A stretch of 64,000 nucleotides of DNA from Arcobacter arenosus (lineage in GTDB: Bacteria; Campylobacterota; Campylobacteria; Campylobacterales; Arcobacteraceae). The notes below the pieces were generated by a model, which worked only from the letters and a program-made list of their open reading frames with translations, ran no database searches and was not told the origin of the DNA. The DNA lies in NCBI RefSeq assembly GCF_005771535.1, contig NZ_VANU01000001.1:620001-684000 (forward strand). Direction: 5' to 3'. Below, one piece after another: positions 41,120-50,444 of this stretch. The position numbers and the translations under genes were made by a program. Each line of letters opens with the position of its first letter. The first letter of the stretch is position 1.

Positions 41120-42124
41120 ATGTATACAAATATTGTGAAATCGACATTAAAAGTAGCTGCAACTGCAGTACTAGGATTTGGACTTCTAGGTGGATCAAAC
41201 TTATTAGCTGATGATTATCCAACTAAAAAACCAATTAATATGGTTGTTGGATTTGGTATAGGGGGAAGTGCAGACAGAATGACACGTTCTATGACATCAT
41301 TTCTTTCTGATGAACTAGAAACAAGAGTAAAAGTTGTAAACAAAAAAGGAGCAGGAACTCAAATTGCTGCAAATTATGTATTATCAAAACCTGCTGATGG
41401 ATATACAGTTTTTGCATCAACTTTTGCACCATATCTAGCAAATACAATTCTTTCTGGTAATGCAAAATATAAAATGACAGATTTTGACTTTTTAAATATT
41501 CAATGGTTTGACTTTGAACTTTTTGCATTAAATAAAAATTCAAAATACAACTCAATGATGGAAGTTATTGAAGCAATAAAAAATGAGCCAAAAACAGTTA
41601 AAGCTGCTGTTGTTCAAGGTTCAGGTGGACATTTAATGTTAAAACTTTTATTAGAGAAATTTAATATTCCTCAAGAAAACTTAAATTTAGTTACTTACAG
41701 TAGTGGTGGAAAAGCAAGAACTGCAGTTGCAGGTGGGCAAGTTGATTTAATTGCTATATCAGCACAAGGAAGTGAAAGTATTAGAGAGTTTATAAAACCA
41801 ATTGCAATTGTTAAAGATGAAAGAATGAAACAATGGGATGCTCCAACATTAAATGAATCTATTGCTTCAAGTGGTATAAAATTACCTGTATTTAGTGGTT
41901 CAATGAGAGGGTTTGCTGTTCCTGCTACATTTAAAGAGAAATATCCAGAAAGATATACAAAATTAGTTGATGGAATTAAAAGAACTTTAGCAACAAAAGG
42001 TGTTCAAAAGTTTCTTAAAAAGAGTGATATAGGTTATACTTGGACTGGTCCTGAGCAATCTAATAAATTAATTCAAGAATCATTTGAAATCTTTAAGTCA
42101 TACTCTCACTTATTAAAAAAATAA
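41120..42124 (+). CDS. tctC: Tripartite tricarboxylate transporter, substrate-binding protein
   Basis: A 334-residue periplasmic protein starting at ATG 41120 behind AGGAGTG; the frame extends upstream but overlaps the promoter. Signal peptide about residues 1-29 (ending SNLLA-DD). The mature protein has PINMVVGFGIGGSADRMTRS, PADGYTVF and QVDLIAISAQGSE, typical of TctC/Bug proteins. It delivers a carboxylate to the TctBA membrane complex encoded next, and in related systems also influences the sensor kinase. Confidence 0.93.
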   Translation: MYTNIVKSTLKVAATAVLGFGLLGGSNLLADDYPTKKPINMVVGFGIGGSADRMTRSMTSFLSDELETRVKVVNKKGAGTQIAANYVLSKPADGYTVFASTFAPYLANTILSGNAKYKMTDFDFLNIQWFDFELFALNKNSKYNSMMEVIEAIKNEPKTVKAAVVQGSGGHLMLKLLLEKFNIPQENLNLVTYSSGGKARTAVAGGQVDLIAISAQGSESIREFIKPIAIVKDERMKQWDAPTLNESIASSGIKLPVFSGSMRGFAVPATFKEKYPERYTKLVDGIKRTLATKGVQKFLKKSDIGYTWTGPEQSNKLIQESFEIFKSYSHLLKK

Positions 42125-42133
42125 GGATAAGCC

Positions 42134-42583
42134 ATGGCTTTATCAAAAGAAAAAATAGCTAATAGCATAGTAATACTATGCTTAGCTGCTTTTGTATTGT
42201 GGTATGGCGTTGATACACATAATGCCTCAAGCAGTTTAGAAAATATAGTTCTTATTCTTCCTATAGTAGCTATTACTTTATGTTTATGTATTTATGAATT
42301 CTTTACACAAAACGATATGAAAGTAAAAGAAGAGGAAAAAGAGAGTATATCTTCGGTAATTCCTGTAATAATTCTATTTACATTATATATTTTAAGTCTA
42401 GAGTATTTAGGCTTTGATATTGGTACTGTACTTTTTTTAGGATTATTTTTGTTTTTCCATGGTGAAAGTAGATTTCCGTGGATTTTGGGTTATAGTTTAG
42501 TTTATGGTTTTATAATTGCATACTTTTTTTCACAGATGTTACCATATCCTATGCCTATGATGATACTACCAACAGATTATTAG
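42134..42583 (+). CDS. tctB: Tripartite tricarboxylate transporter, small membrane subunit
   Basis: A 149-residue protein with four predicted membrane helices (about 8-22, 34-50, 74-98, 118-140), the size and layout of TctB. It lies 9 bases after tctC and 9 before tctA. Confidence 0.9.
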   Translation: MALSKEKIANSIVILCLAAFVLWYGVDTHNASSSLENIVLILPIVAITLCLCIYEFFTQNDMKVKEEEKESISSVIPVIILFTLYILSLEYLGFDIGTVLFLGLFLFFHGESRFPWILGYSLVYGFIIAYFFSQMLPYPMPMMILPTDY

Positions 42584-42592
42584 GAGAAAAAA

Positions 42593-44104
42593 ATGGATTT
42601 AATTGATATTGCTTCGGCATCTGAAGCACTAAGTTTATTGTTTTCTCAACCAGAATATTGGCTAGTAGTTATTCCAGGGATTATGATTGGATTATTTTTT
42701 GGAGCAACACCAGGACTTCAAACATCTATGGCAATGGCAATATTTTTGCCAATGACACTTTATATGGATTTTTTACAAGCAATGTTGTTTTTAACTGCAA
42801 TATTCACTGGTGGTGGTTTTGGAGCAGGAGTTCCTGCAATTTTAATGAATATTCCAGGTACATCCTCTGCTATTGCAACAGCATTTGATGGATATCCAAT
42901 GGCTAGAAATGGAAAACATAATGAAGCTTTAGGTTTGGCTTTAGGTTCTTCTACTTTTGGTGTATTATTAGGATATGTTTTATTATTTTTCTTAATTAAA
43001 CCAATGTCAGGTTTTGTATTAAAATTAGGTCCTTCAGAAATGTTCATGGTAATTTTATGGGGATTAACTCTGATTGCAAGTTTGACAGGAAAACATATAA
43101 TCAAAGGTTTAATTGCCGGATTATTTGGTCTTCTAATTGGAACAATAGGATTTAGTGAAGTAGGAGTTATGAGAGGAACTATGAATATAGAACTTCTTGC
43201 AGATGGTGTTCCTGTAATTCCAGCAATGATGGGTATGTTTGCTGCATCTGAACTTTTTAAACTTGTTAATTCTGAATTTTTAGTTGAAGATGAAAGTCAA
43301 AGAAAAGTTCGTATTTCATATATTATGAAAGGTTTTAAACAAGCATTTAAGTATCCGGCAATACTAATAAGAGGAAGTTTTATTGGTGTTATAATTGGAG
43401 CTGTTCCAGGGGTTGGTTCTTCTGTATCGAATTTACTTTCATATATTGAAACAAAAAGAAGAGATAAAGACCCAGATAGTTATGGAAAAGGAAATCCTAA
43501 AGGTGTAGTTGCTTCAGAATCAGCAAATAGTACATCTGAAGCTGGTTCAATGGCTACTCTTTTAGCACTTGGTATTCCAGGTGGTGGTGCAACAGCAGTT
43601 ATGCTTGCTGCCTTTGCTATGCACAATATTACAGGTGGTCCACAATTTATTAGAGAAGAGATGGATATAGTTTATGCTATTATTTTTGCTAACTTTGGAC
43701 AAGTATTTTTACTAATAGCTTTAGGTCTTATTTTAATACCAATATTAGCATCAATTATTAAAGTTAAAATGACATACTTAGTTCCTTCTGTTTTAGTTTT
43801 AGCTACTGCTGGAGCTTTTGGTTTAACTGGAAATATGGCAGGACCAACAGCTGTTTTAGTATTTGCAATTATTGGTTGGCTATTTAGAAGATATAACTTC
43901 TCTGTTCCTGCGACTGTTATTGGTATGCTATTAGGAAAAATGGCAGAGAGTAATTTAGTTCAAACATTACAAATTTCAGGTGGTGATATTTCATACATAT
44001 TTGAAAGACCTATCACTTTAGTGATTTTAGCTTTATTAGTATTATCTTTATTTGGTTCGACAATCATCGAAAAGTTTACGAAGAATAAACTTTCTAGTAA
44101 ATAA
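42593..44104 (+). CDS. tctA: Tripartite tricarboxylate transporter, large membrane subunit
   Basis: A 503-residue protein with about 12 membrane helices. Family motifs are visible: PGIMIGLFFGATPGLQTSMA, PGTSSAIATAFDGYPMARNG (about 88-107), and PGVGSSVSN followed by ASESANSTSEAGSMATLLAL GIPGGGATAV. It drives sodium- or proton-coupled uptake of the carboxylate held by TctC. Confidence 0.95.
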   Translation: MDLIDIASASEALSLLFSQPEYWLVVIPGIMIGLFFGATPGLQTSMAMAIFLPMTLYMDFLQAMLFLTAIFTGGGFGAGVPAILMNIPGTSSAIATAFDGYPMARNGKHNEALGLALGSSTFGVLLGYVLLFFLIKPMSGFVLKLGPSEMFMVILWGLTLIASLTGKHIIKGLIAGLFGLLIGTIGFSEVGVMRGTMNIELLADGVPVIPAMMGMFAASELFKLVNSEFLVEDESQRKVRISYIMKGFKQAFKYPAILIRGSFIGVIIGAVPGVGSSVSNLLSYIETKRRDKDPDSYGKGNPKGVVASESANSTSEAGSMATLLALGIPGGGATAVMLAAFAMHNITGGPQFIREEMDIVYAIIFANFGQVFLLIALGLILIPILASIIKVKMTYLVPSVLVLATAGAFGLTGNMAGPTAVLVFAIIGWLFRRYNFSVPATVIGMLLGKMAESNLVQTLQISGGDISYIFERPITLVILALLVLSLFGSTIIEKFTKNKLSSK

Positions 44105-44149
44105 AAAGAGGAGTCTATTAAGGCTCTTCTTCTTTCTCAAATTTTTTTA

Positions 44150-45514
44150 TTATTTTAATGGGAAAATAATAGAAACAACTAATCCATTATTGTTTATTGC
44201 TTCAACTTTTGCACGGTGTAAAGATGCAATTTGTTTTACAATATTTAAACCTAAACCACTTCCACTTTTTTTAGAATCAACTCTATAAAATCTATCAAAA
44301 ATAGTATTTAAATCTTTTTTATTAATACCTTTACCTTCATCTTTTATACTTAACCAAATAGTATTATTATGTCTTTTTAGAAAAAGAGTTATTGTACCTA
44401 TTGGATTTCCAAAATCATCAAGGGCATAATGTAAAGCATTATTGAGAATATTATCCAACATACTTCTTAACATAATTTCATCAGCTTCTATAAATATATC
44501 TTCATCAATATCTTCAAAAGCAAATTCAAACCCTTTTGAATATACTTTTGATGAAACTTTTAAAGCATATTCCTTACAAAAACTATTAAGATTTATCCTT
44601 TTTAAATATGTTTTATCTATTGTACTAGGATTAGTTTTTGCATAAAGCAATAATTGTTCAGTTATATGAGACATTGTATTAACAACTTTATTTAATTCTA
44701 CATAGTCCCAATTATTGTTTTCATGGTACTCTTCTAACTGAACTTTTAATTCAGCTAAAGGTGTTCTTAACTGATGAGAAACATCAGAATTAAACTGTTC
44801 TATATATTTAATAGTATCCCTACTTCTTGTTAATAAAATATTTATACTATTAACAACATCTTCAATCTCTTTTGGAGCATCAAAATGTATGGGTTTTAAA
44901 TCTTTAGAATCTCTTTTTTGAATGATTTGTTTCAATTTATATAAGGGTAACAATCCATTTTTAACAGCAAAAAATGAAACTAAAAGAGTGAAGATTATAA
45001 CTGAAAGAATTACAATAAAAAGAATAGTTAAAATCTCATTTATTGTAGTTTCTCTTCCCTCAAGGGTTTCACCTATTGTAATTGTTGCAAAATGTACTTT
45101 ACCTGCACTTGCTAAAGATGTTTTAAATGATACTACTCTTAATCTTGCACCTGCATATGTAGTATAATAAAATAGTTTGTCATTATTAGCTAATAAATCA
45201 TCTCTTAATAAATTTTTATATCCCGTAAGAACTTTTTTTTTCTCATTTACAATAGAATAAAATACTAATCCATCACTATTTGAAGCTAATAAATCAATTG
45301 CAAAATATGGAAGATTAACAATTAATCTGCCATTTTTAATATTTATACTATCTTCCATACTTTTTGCAGTAGCATATAATGTATTATCGAAGTGTTTATT
45401 TACTTTATCTTGAACTATAAAATATATAACTAAAACCAATAAAATAGCGCCAATTGTTAGAGGAAGAGTTAAGGATATTAAAAGCCTTGATTTTATCGAT
45501 TGTATATTTTTCAT
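44150..45514 (-). CDS. tctE: Sensor histidine kinase, TctE-like
   Basis: A 454-residue kinase. Membrane helices at 11-35 and 160-183 flank a periplasmic domain (about 36-159). The dimerisation helix has His247 in FNSDVSHQLRTPLAE; ATPase motifs include DNILNNALHYA (N box), KDEGKGINKK (G1) and SGSGLGLNIVKQIA (G2). Its stop region converges with tctA. Its start overlaps the regulator stop by 4 bases. A close paralogue is at 55234-56607. Confidence 0.93.
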   Translation of the reverse strand: MKNIQSIKSRLLISLTLPLTIGAILLVLVIYFIVQDKVNKHFDNTLYATAKSMEDSINIKNGRLIVNLPYFAIDLLASNSDGLVFYSIVNEKKKVLTGYKNLLRDDLLANNDKLFYYTTYAGARLRVVSFKTSLASAGKVHFATITIGETLEGRETTINEILTILFIVILSVIIFTLLVSFFAVKNGLLPLYKLKQIIQKRDSKDLKPIHFDAPKEIEDVVNSINILLTRSRDTIKYIEQFNSDVSHQLRTPLAELKVQLEEYHENNNWDYVELNKVVNTMSHITEQLLLYAKTNPSTIDKTYLKRINLNSFCKEYALKVSSKVYSKGFEFAFEDIDEDIFIEADEIMLRSMLDNILNNALHYALDDFGNPIGTITLFLKRHNNTIWLSIKDEGKGINKKDLNTIFDRFYRVDSKKSGSGLGLNIVKQIASLHRAKVEAINNNGLVVSIIFPLK

Positions 45515-46173
45515 TTACTACTCAAAATATATCCTAATCCCCTTGCTGTTTTAAGATTAATTGAATCTCCAAGTTTTTTACGTATCCTTGATACATAGGT
45601 TTCAACTGATGAGGGATGAATAGATTCTGTATAAGTACTAATATGTTCAACAATATTTTCTTTACTTAAAACAGTATCTAAATTTAGTAATAGGTTTTCA
45701 AAAATAGCTAATTCTCTTTTACTTAGTTCAATATATTTATCTGCCCTTGATAAAGTCCTATTTTGGGTGTCATATACTAAATCATTATAGGTTATTTTAC
45801 TGTGTACATGGTATTTTGTTCTTCTAAGAAGTGCTTGAACTCTTGCTATAACTTCATTTAATTCAAAGGGTTTACATAAATAATCATCAGCTCCACACTC
45901 TAAGCCAAATATTCTTTGATCAAGTTCATCACGTGCAGAGATTATAAGTATAGGTATTGTCTTATGAAGATTTCTTAATTTTTTAATTATATCAATACCA
46001 TCAATTCCAGGAAGACCTAAATCTAGAATTAATAAATCATAAAAAGAAGATTCTAAGGCATAAAGCCCCTCATCTCCATCAAAAAACATATCAACACAAT
46101 ATCCATTGTTTTCAAGTTTTTTTAAAACAGCATTTGCTAATTTTTCATTATCTTCAACTAGTAATATCTTCAT
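45511..46173 (-). CDS. tctD: OmpR-type response regulator, TctD-like
   Basis: A 220-residue regulator with receiver domain (Asp51 in LLILDLGLPG; Asp8/Glu7 in VEDNE; Lys near 101 in CKPFEL) and winged-helix effector (KRELAIFENLLLNLDTVLSK, SSVETYVSRIRKKLGDSINL). It is the likely protein to bind the seven 19-bp boxes, alone or together with its paralogue at 56609. It lies 18 bases after the universal stress protein gene. Confidence 0.94.
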   Translation of the reverse strand: MKILLVEDNEKLANAVLKKLENNGYCVDMFFDGDEGLYALESSFYDLLILDLGLPGIDGIDIIKKLRNLHKTIPILIISARDELDQRIFGLECGADDYLCKPFELNEVIARVQALLRRTKYHVHSKITYNDLVYDTQNRTLSRADKYIELSKRELAIFENLLLNLDTVLSKENIVEHISTYTESIHPSSVETYVSRIRKKLGDSINLKTARGLGYILSSK

Positions 46174-46191
46174 AAGATAATTCTACCATAA

Positions 46192-47016
46192 TTAATGAGA
46201 CATAAAAACTGGTAAGGTTGAATTTTCTAATAAGTACCTAGTTGCTCCACCAAACATTAGTTCCTTTAATCCTTTATGTCCATAAGCTCCTGCAACAATT
46301 AAATCAAAATTTCCATCAAGTGCAGCATTTAAAAGAGCTTGTCCTGGGATTCTTGTTGTTTTTACTATTTCAAAACTTGCATCTACATCATGCTCTTTTA
46401 AATAAGCAATAAGATTTGACATAGTTTCTGAGTCTTCTGTGTACTCAGTAGAAGATACAATATGTACTTTTTGTGCTTGTTTTAAAATCTCAATAGAAGA
46501 AGTAACTGCTCTTGAGGCTTCTGTAGAATTATTCCATCCAATAATTACAGAATCCATTGAAAAATTTCTCATTATTCGTGGAAACATTAATACTGGTTTT
46601 CCACTTTTAAGTACTGAGGTTTCAAAGGTTGCCGTTGTTACACCAGAAGGTGGAGCTGCTGCAATAACTAAATCACAATATTTTGATTCTTGTTCCACAA
46701 GAGAACTTCTTAATCCCTCTTTTATTTTTAAATGAACTAAAGAATCATCTAAATCAACTTTTTCTAAAACTTTATTAAAAAGATTGATAAACTCTTTTTT
46801 TTCATCATCAAACTTTGTATTTATAATCGCATCAATCTCATTTTGTAACTCTTCTGGCATTGCGTATGACTTATAAAGACTTGTATTGGATTTAAGTACA
46901 GATTTTAAAACTTCCAGTTTTATATTAAATTTTTTTGCTATTAGCAGTGCCCCATATATTCTTTCTTCTAATCCATTCCCTCCACCAATTGGGAAAAATA
47001 GTTTTTTATAATTCAT
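46192..47016 (-). CDS. Universal stress protein (USP) family
   Basis: A 274-residue protein. Residues 1-140 resemble a degenerate first USP domain; the second domain ends with the ATP-binding motif GAYGHKGLKELMFGGATRY, matching the G-x2-G-x9-G signature. It is first in an operon with the response regulator and kinase and has a box promoter at 47058-47076, so it is probably part of the response to the transported substrate. A close paralogue is at 57285. Confidence 0.9.
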   Translation of the reverse strand: MNYKKLFFPIGGGNGLEERIYGALLIAKKFNIKLEVLKSVLKSNTSLYKSYAMPEELQNEIDAIINTKFDDEKKEFINLFNKVLEKVDLDDSLVHLKIKEGLRSSLVEQESKYCDLVIAAAPPSGVTTATFETSVLKSGKPVLMFPRIMRNFSMDSVIIGWNNSTEASRAVTSSIEILKQAQKVHIVSSTEYTEDSETMSNLIAYLKEHDVDASFEIVKTTRIPGQALLNAALDGNFDLIVAGAYGHKGLKELMFGGATRYLLENSTLPVFMSH

Positions 47017-47057
47017 ATTTACACCTTTAAATTTTTAAAACTATTATAAAATATATT

Positions 47058-47076
47058 TCTGGCAGAATACTGACAA
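47058..47076 (-). promoter_or_regulatory. Shared Tct regulatory box, USP/tctD/tctE promoter
   Basis: In gene orientation TTGTCAGTATTCTGCCAGA, followed after 9 bases by TATAAT (complement of 47043-47048). Its closest relative is the box before tctC at 41057. Confidence 0.75.
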
Positions 47077-47092
47077 AGGAATAGAGATTCTT

Positions 47093-47578
47093 CTATATAA
47101 GCTTTTCATTTGAAATAATAATTCCATCTTCATCACAATATATATAATCATCTTCTTTAAAAGAAACATTTCCAAAATATAAATCAATACCTAATTGTGA
47201 TGGTGTTTTATCAAAATTTCTTAAAGGACAAGTCCCTAGTGCAAAAAGTCCAATATTAAATTTTTTTGTTTCCATTGTATCTCTAACAAATCCATTTATG
47301 ATTATAGCTTCATATTGATTTCTTTCTGCAAGAGTAGATAATTTATCTCCAACAATACCATAAGGAGCTTCTTCAACATCAATAACTAAAACTTTATTTT
47401 TACCTGATTCATTTTTTAGCACATCAATTACTGCCCAATTACTTTTTTCAATTTTAATAGTTTTTACTCTTCCTTTAAATCTTTTTTTTCCACCATAGTT
47501 TTTGAATTTGTGGGATAATACTTGAATTTTTTTATCTTGATTTTCATCACAAAGATCAGCTGTTCTATATTGTCTCAT
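47093..47578 (-). CDS. RraA-fold protein (RraA / HMG- or CHA-aldolase type)
   Basis: A 161-residue protein of the RraA family, with FKGRVKTIK, APYGIVGDKLSTLAERN, EAIIINGFVRD (the Gly-Asp...Arg-Asp substrate/metal site) and IGLFALGTCPLRNF. The family includes the RNase E regulator RraA and class II aldolases/decarboxylases acting on 4-hydroxy-2-oxo-acids and oxaloacetate. In this carboxylate-uptake context an aldolase or oxaloacetate decarboxylase role is plausible. The box at 47618 precedes it. Confidence 0.86.
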   Translation of the reverse strand: MRQYRTADLCDENQDKKIQVLSHKFKNYGGKKRFKGRVKTIKIEKSNWAVIDVLKNESGKNKVLVIDVEEAPYGIVGDKLSTLAERNQYEAIIINGFVRDTMETKKFNIGLFALGTCPLRNFDKTPSQLGIDLYFGNVSFKEDDYIYCDEDGIIISNEKLI

Positions 47579-47617
47579 GTTAATCCTTTTTAATTTTTTC
47601 GAATAGTACTTTATTTT

Positions 47618-47636
47618 TCTGTCATAAATCTTGCAA
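47618..47636 (-). promoter_or_regulatory. Shared Tct regulatory box, RraA-like gene promoter
   Basis: In gene orientation TTGCAAGATTTATGACAGA, followed after 9 bases by TACTAT. Same orientation and spacing as the other six boxes. Confidence 0.7.
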
Positions 47637-47653
47637 GTATAGATAAAATTAAA

Positions 47654-47677
47654 AAAAGGAGTCTTAGCTCCCTTTTT
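47654..47677 (-). terminator. Intrinsic terminator after the porin gene
   Basis: On the minus strand GGAG and CTCC pair around CTAAGA, preceded by an A-run and followed by seven T. It ends the porin message at about 45 bases beyond its stop and precedes the box for the RraA-like gene. Confidence 0.75.
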
Positions 47678-47719
47678 TCTTGTTCGCGCATTTTGATTTC
47701 TAATTTTAGAAGATAATCA

Positions 47720-48937
47720 TTAGAATTTATAAATTAGTTTTGCTCTTAATTCATTTTTTTCTTTTGCTTCATTACCTAAACCATAGTCATAAATAGTATA
47801 TTCAGTTGATAATGAAAGATTTTTAAGCTCACCAGAGAATTTATATTTTAACCCTAAATATATTTGGTCTAAGTCATTCTTTTTTAATTCAGCATCACTA
47901 CTTGTGTACTTCACTTCCGCTGATAAGTCACCAAACTTTTTAGAAACTCCTACTTGCCAAGTATCTGTTCCTGCTGTATAGTTTCCTGTAGTTGATGTAG
48001 CAGAGGTAAATGATGCTGTTGCAGCTTCACCAATACCTCTATTTACATTTCCATCATCATCTGTTGAAGTATATGAAGCATGTATATTATAACCTGCAAA
48101 TGTTGCACCCACTTTATATCCTGTCATAAAGCTATCTTTTGTTGCACTATTATCATAGTTTGAATTATAGTATTGTGCTGCAATATATGGTTTAAACTCT
48201 CCACCAAAATTATATTTAGCATCAATATATAAATCAGCTACTTCATCAATAAAATCAACATAGTGAGTTTGAATAGTTAAGTTTTCAATTGACTTATTCT
48301 TTAAATATAAAGATATAGCTCCATTAGTTCCAATTTTATTAAATTCCCCAACATCACCAGTATTTGAATCTGAGTTTGTAAATGATGCGGCATTAGTTGT
48401 TGATGTAACTGCATCTGTTCTTGTTTGATATTTAGTGATTTTTCCTAAAGAGATAAGTGTATCAGGTATATCTGTGTTAGATAAAAAATATCCCTCAAAT
48501 GATTCTTTTATAAGTCTTGAACCAGAACCTTTTATTAAAGGTAAAGAGATAAACTGTCTACCACCTTTAAATTGTGTATTTTTATATTTGTAGTTTACAT
48601 AAGCTTCTGATAAAACTGCTCCACCAGCATTCATGGTTTTATTCTGTTTATTGGCATCATCATCTATAGATGTAACATCAGCTCCTTGAAATGTCGCTCC
48701 TAAACTTATCCCTTTATATGAATCAGTTTTATATCCTAATTTTATACCATTTGCCCATACACTATTATCTGATGATGTAGCAGAATCGTAAGCTTCATTA
48801 AAATAATATGATTTTAATTCACCTTTTACTTTTCCATTTGTAAAAGCTTCTACTACTGAATCAGAAGCTAAAACTTGTGAACCTGTTGATACTATTAAAA
48901 ATGCAGCAATAAGGCTTCTTTTATATGATTTCCCCAT
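47720..48937 (-). CDS. OprD-like outer membrane porin
   Basis: A 405-residue protein with a signal peptide (about 1-25, ending QVLA-S) and repeated amphipathic strands (for example VKGELKSYYFNEAYD, KNTQFKGGRQFI, LRAKLIYKF at the C-terminus with terminal Phe) as in campylobacterotal OprD porins. It should admit carboxylates through the outer membrane. It diverges from the second tctC and shares a mirror-symmetric promoter region with it. Confidence 0.88.
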   Translation of the reverse strand: MGKSYKRSLIAAFLIVSTGSQVLASDSVVEAFTNGKVKGELKSYYFNEAYDSATSSDNSVWANGIKLGYKTDSYKGISLGATFQGADVTSIDDDANKQNKTMNAGGAVLSEAYVNYKYKNTQFKGGRQFISLPLIKGSGSRLIKESFEGYFLSNTDIPDTLISLGKITKYQTRTDAVTSTTNAASFTNSDSNTGDVGEFNKIGTNGAISLYLKNKSIENLTIQTHYVDFIDEVADLYIDAKYNFGGEFKPYIAAQYYNSNYDNSATKDSFMTGYKVGATFAGYNIHASYTSTDDDGNVNRGIGEAATASFTSATSTTGNYTAGTDTWQVGVSKKFGDLSAEVKYTSSDAELKKNDLDQIYLGLKYKFSGELKNLSLSTEYTIYDYGLGNEAKEKNELRAKLIYKF

Positions 48938-48998
48938 TTTATTCCTTTTTTATGTAGATTTTTTATCTAGCAGTCACTAAATAAAATCAATGTGTGAT

Positions 48999-49122
48999 AT
49001 TAACATTGGATTCTGTCAATAATCTTGCAAAAAAAGCCCTAAACATAGCAATAAAATAGCATTTCAAATCTAAATATAAAACTTACAATTCTGCAAGGTT
49101 CATGCCAGAATCCAATGTTAAT
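48999..49122. promoter_or_regulatory. Mirror-symmetric divergent promoter pair (porin / tctC-2)
   Basis: ATTAACATTGGATTCTG (48999-49015) and its exact reverse complement CAGAATCCAATGTTAAT (49106-49122) lie at the two ends. Each overlaps a 19-bp box: 49012-49030 for the porin (TTGCAAGATTATTGACAGA in gene orientation, -10 TAATAT) and 49091-49109 for tctC-2 (CTGCAAGGTTCATGCCAGA, -10 TAATCT). Each -10 begins 9 bases after its box. The two transcription units are therefore likely coregulated. Confidence 0.8.
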
Positions 49123-49154
49123 CTTCCAACATAAAATCAAAAAAAGGATTTAAC

Positions 49155-50264
49155 ATGATGACTAGAAAAGGAACCCTGTTTACAGGTAAAATGGCAAAGA
49201 CAATTTTAGCTTCAACTCTAGCACTAGGGATGCTAGTAAATGTTGCAACGGCAAAAGAGGTTAGTTTTAAAGGAAAAACAATTGAATGGATAGTTCCTTA
49301 TAAAGCTGGTGGAGGAACTGATAAATGGAGTAGATTTTATGCTCCTTTAATTTCTAAAAATCTTCCAGGACAACCAACTGTTGTAATTAAAAATATGCCA
49401 GGTGGTGGTTCAACTAAAGGTGCAAACTTCTTTGCAAAAAGAGCTTCAAAAGATGGTTTAACAATTTTTGCTTCATCTGCTTCAACTCAAATCCCATTTC
49501 TTCTTGGAGATAAAAGAGTAAGATATGATTATAAAAACTGGAAAGCAGTAATCTCTTCACCAACTGGTGGAGTTGTTTATGTATCATCTAAACTAGGAGT
49601 TAATAGTATTGATGATTTAGATAAGCTTAGTTCTCAAGAATTAAAGTTTGGATCTCAAGGTGCAACTTCTATGGATTTAATTGCATTACTTGCATTTGAT
49701 TTATTAGATATTAAAACTCAACCAGTATTTGGTATGAAAGGTAAAAAGTCAACAAGACTTGCATTTTTAAGAGGGGAAACAAATATTGATTTCCAAACTA
49801 CATCTTCTTATATTAAAAATGTATTACCTGCACAAAAAGATGGTAGAGCTGTTCCTTTATTTGCGTGGGGAACACTAGATGATAATGGCGATTTCCAAAG
49901 AGACCCAACTTTCCCAAATTTACCACATTTTGGTGAAGTATATGAAAAAGTTCATGGTAAAAAACCATCAGGTGATGCCTTTAATGCATGGAAAACATTC
50001 TTTACAGCTTCATTCCCATCTCAAAAGATGATTATGTTACCAAAAGATGTATCAAATGATGTTGTTGAAACTTATCAAAATGCGATGAAAAAGATTGTTT
50101 CAGACCCAGAATTTAAAGCAATGAGTGAACAACAACTTGGTATTTATCCTCAAACAGTTGGAGAAAAAGCAGACAAGCTTAAATCAACTGCAACAAACGT
50201 AAATGATGAAGATAGAAAGTGGATTCAAAATTGGCTTACTACTAACTATAACGTTAGATTCTAA
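49155..50264 (+). CDS. tctC: Tripartite tricarboxylate transporter substrate-binding protein 2
   Basis: A 369-residue periplasmic protein with a signal peptide (about 1-33, ending VATA-K). It has IEWIVPYKAGGGTDKWSRFY and TIFASSASTQIPFLLG. It belongs to a different TctC branch from the proteins at 41120 and 54269. It is followed by a terminator and then the tctAB fusion gene, so transporter and binding protein are separate transcription units under the same box. Confidence 0.92.
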   Translation: MMTRKGTLFTGKMAKTILASTLALGMLVNVATAKEVSFKGKTIEWIVPYKAGGGTDKWSRFYAPLISKNLPGQPTVVIKNMPGGGSTKGANFFAKRASKDGLTIFASSASTQIPFLLGDKRVRYDYKNWKAVISSPTGGVVYVSSKLGVNSIDDLDKLSSQELKFGSQGATSMDLIALLAFDLLDIKTQPVFGMKGKKSTRLAFLRGETNIDFQTTSSYIKNVLPAQKDGRAVPLFAWGTLDDNGDFQRDPTFPNLPHFGEVYEKVHGKKPSGDAFNAWKTFFTASFPSQKMIMLPKDVSNDVVETYQNAMKKIVSDPEFKAMSEQQLGIYPQTVGEKADKLKSTATNVNDEDRKWIQNWLTTNYNVRF

Positions 50265-50290
50265 ACATAAAATTTAACCCCTCCTTCTAA

Positions 50291-50326
50291 AAGCCACTAT
50301 CTCTTTGACGATGGTGGCTTTTTTTA
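50291..50326 (+). terminator. Intrinsic terminator after tctC-2
   Basis: AAGCCACTAT and ATGGTGGCTT pair around CTCTTTGACG, followed by a T-run. It lies 26 bases after the tctC-2 stop. Confidence 0.85.
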
Positions 50327-50364
50327 TTTTTACTAATTTTTAATATTACTTTCTTTACAAAAAA

Positions 50365-50383
50365 ATGCAAGTTTCATGCCAGA
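50365..50383 (+). promoter_or_regulatory. Shared Tct regulatory box, tctAB promoter
   Basis: ATGCAAGTTTCATGCCAGA, then after 9 bases TAATCT. The following TGTTAATCTTC matches the sequence after the box of tctC-2. Confidence 0.75.
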
Positions 50384-50444
50384 GTAGAATGTTAATCTTC
50401 TTTTATAAAATGAGAAGTAGTAGTACTTCAAGAAAGGATATAAG

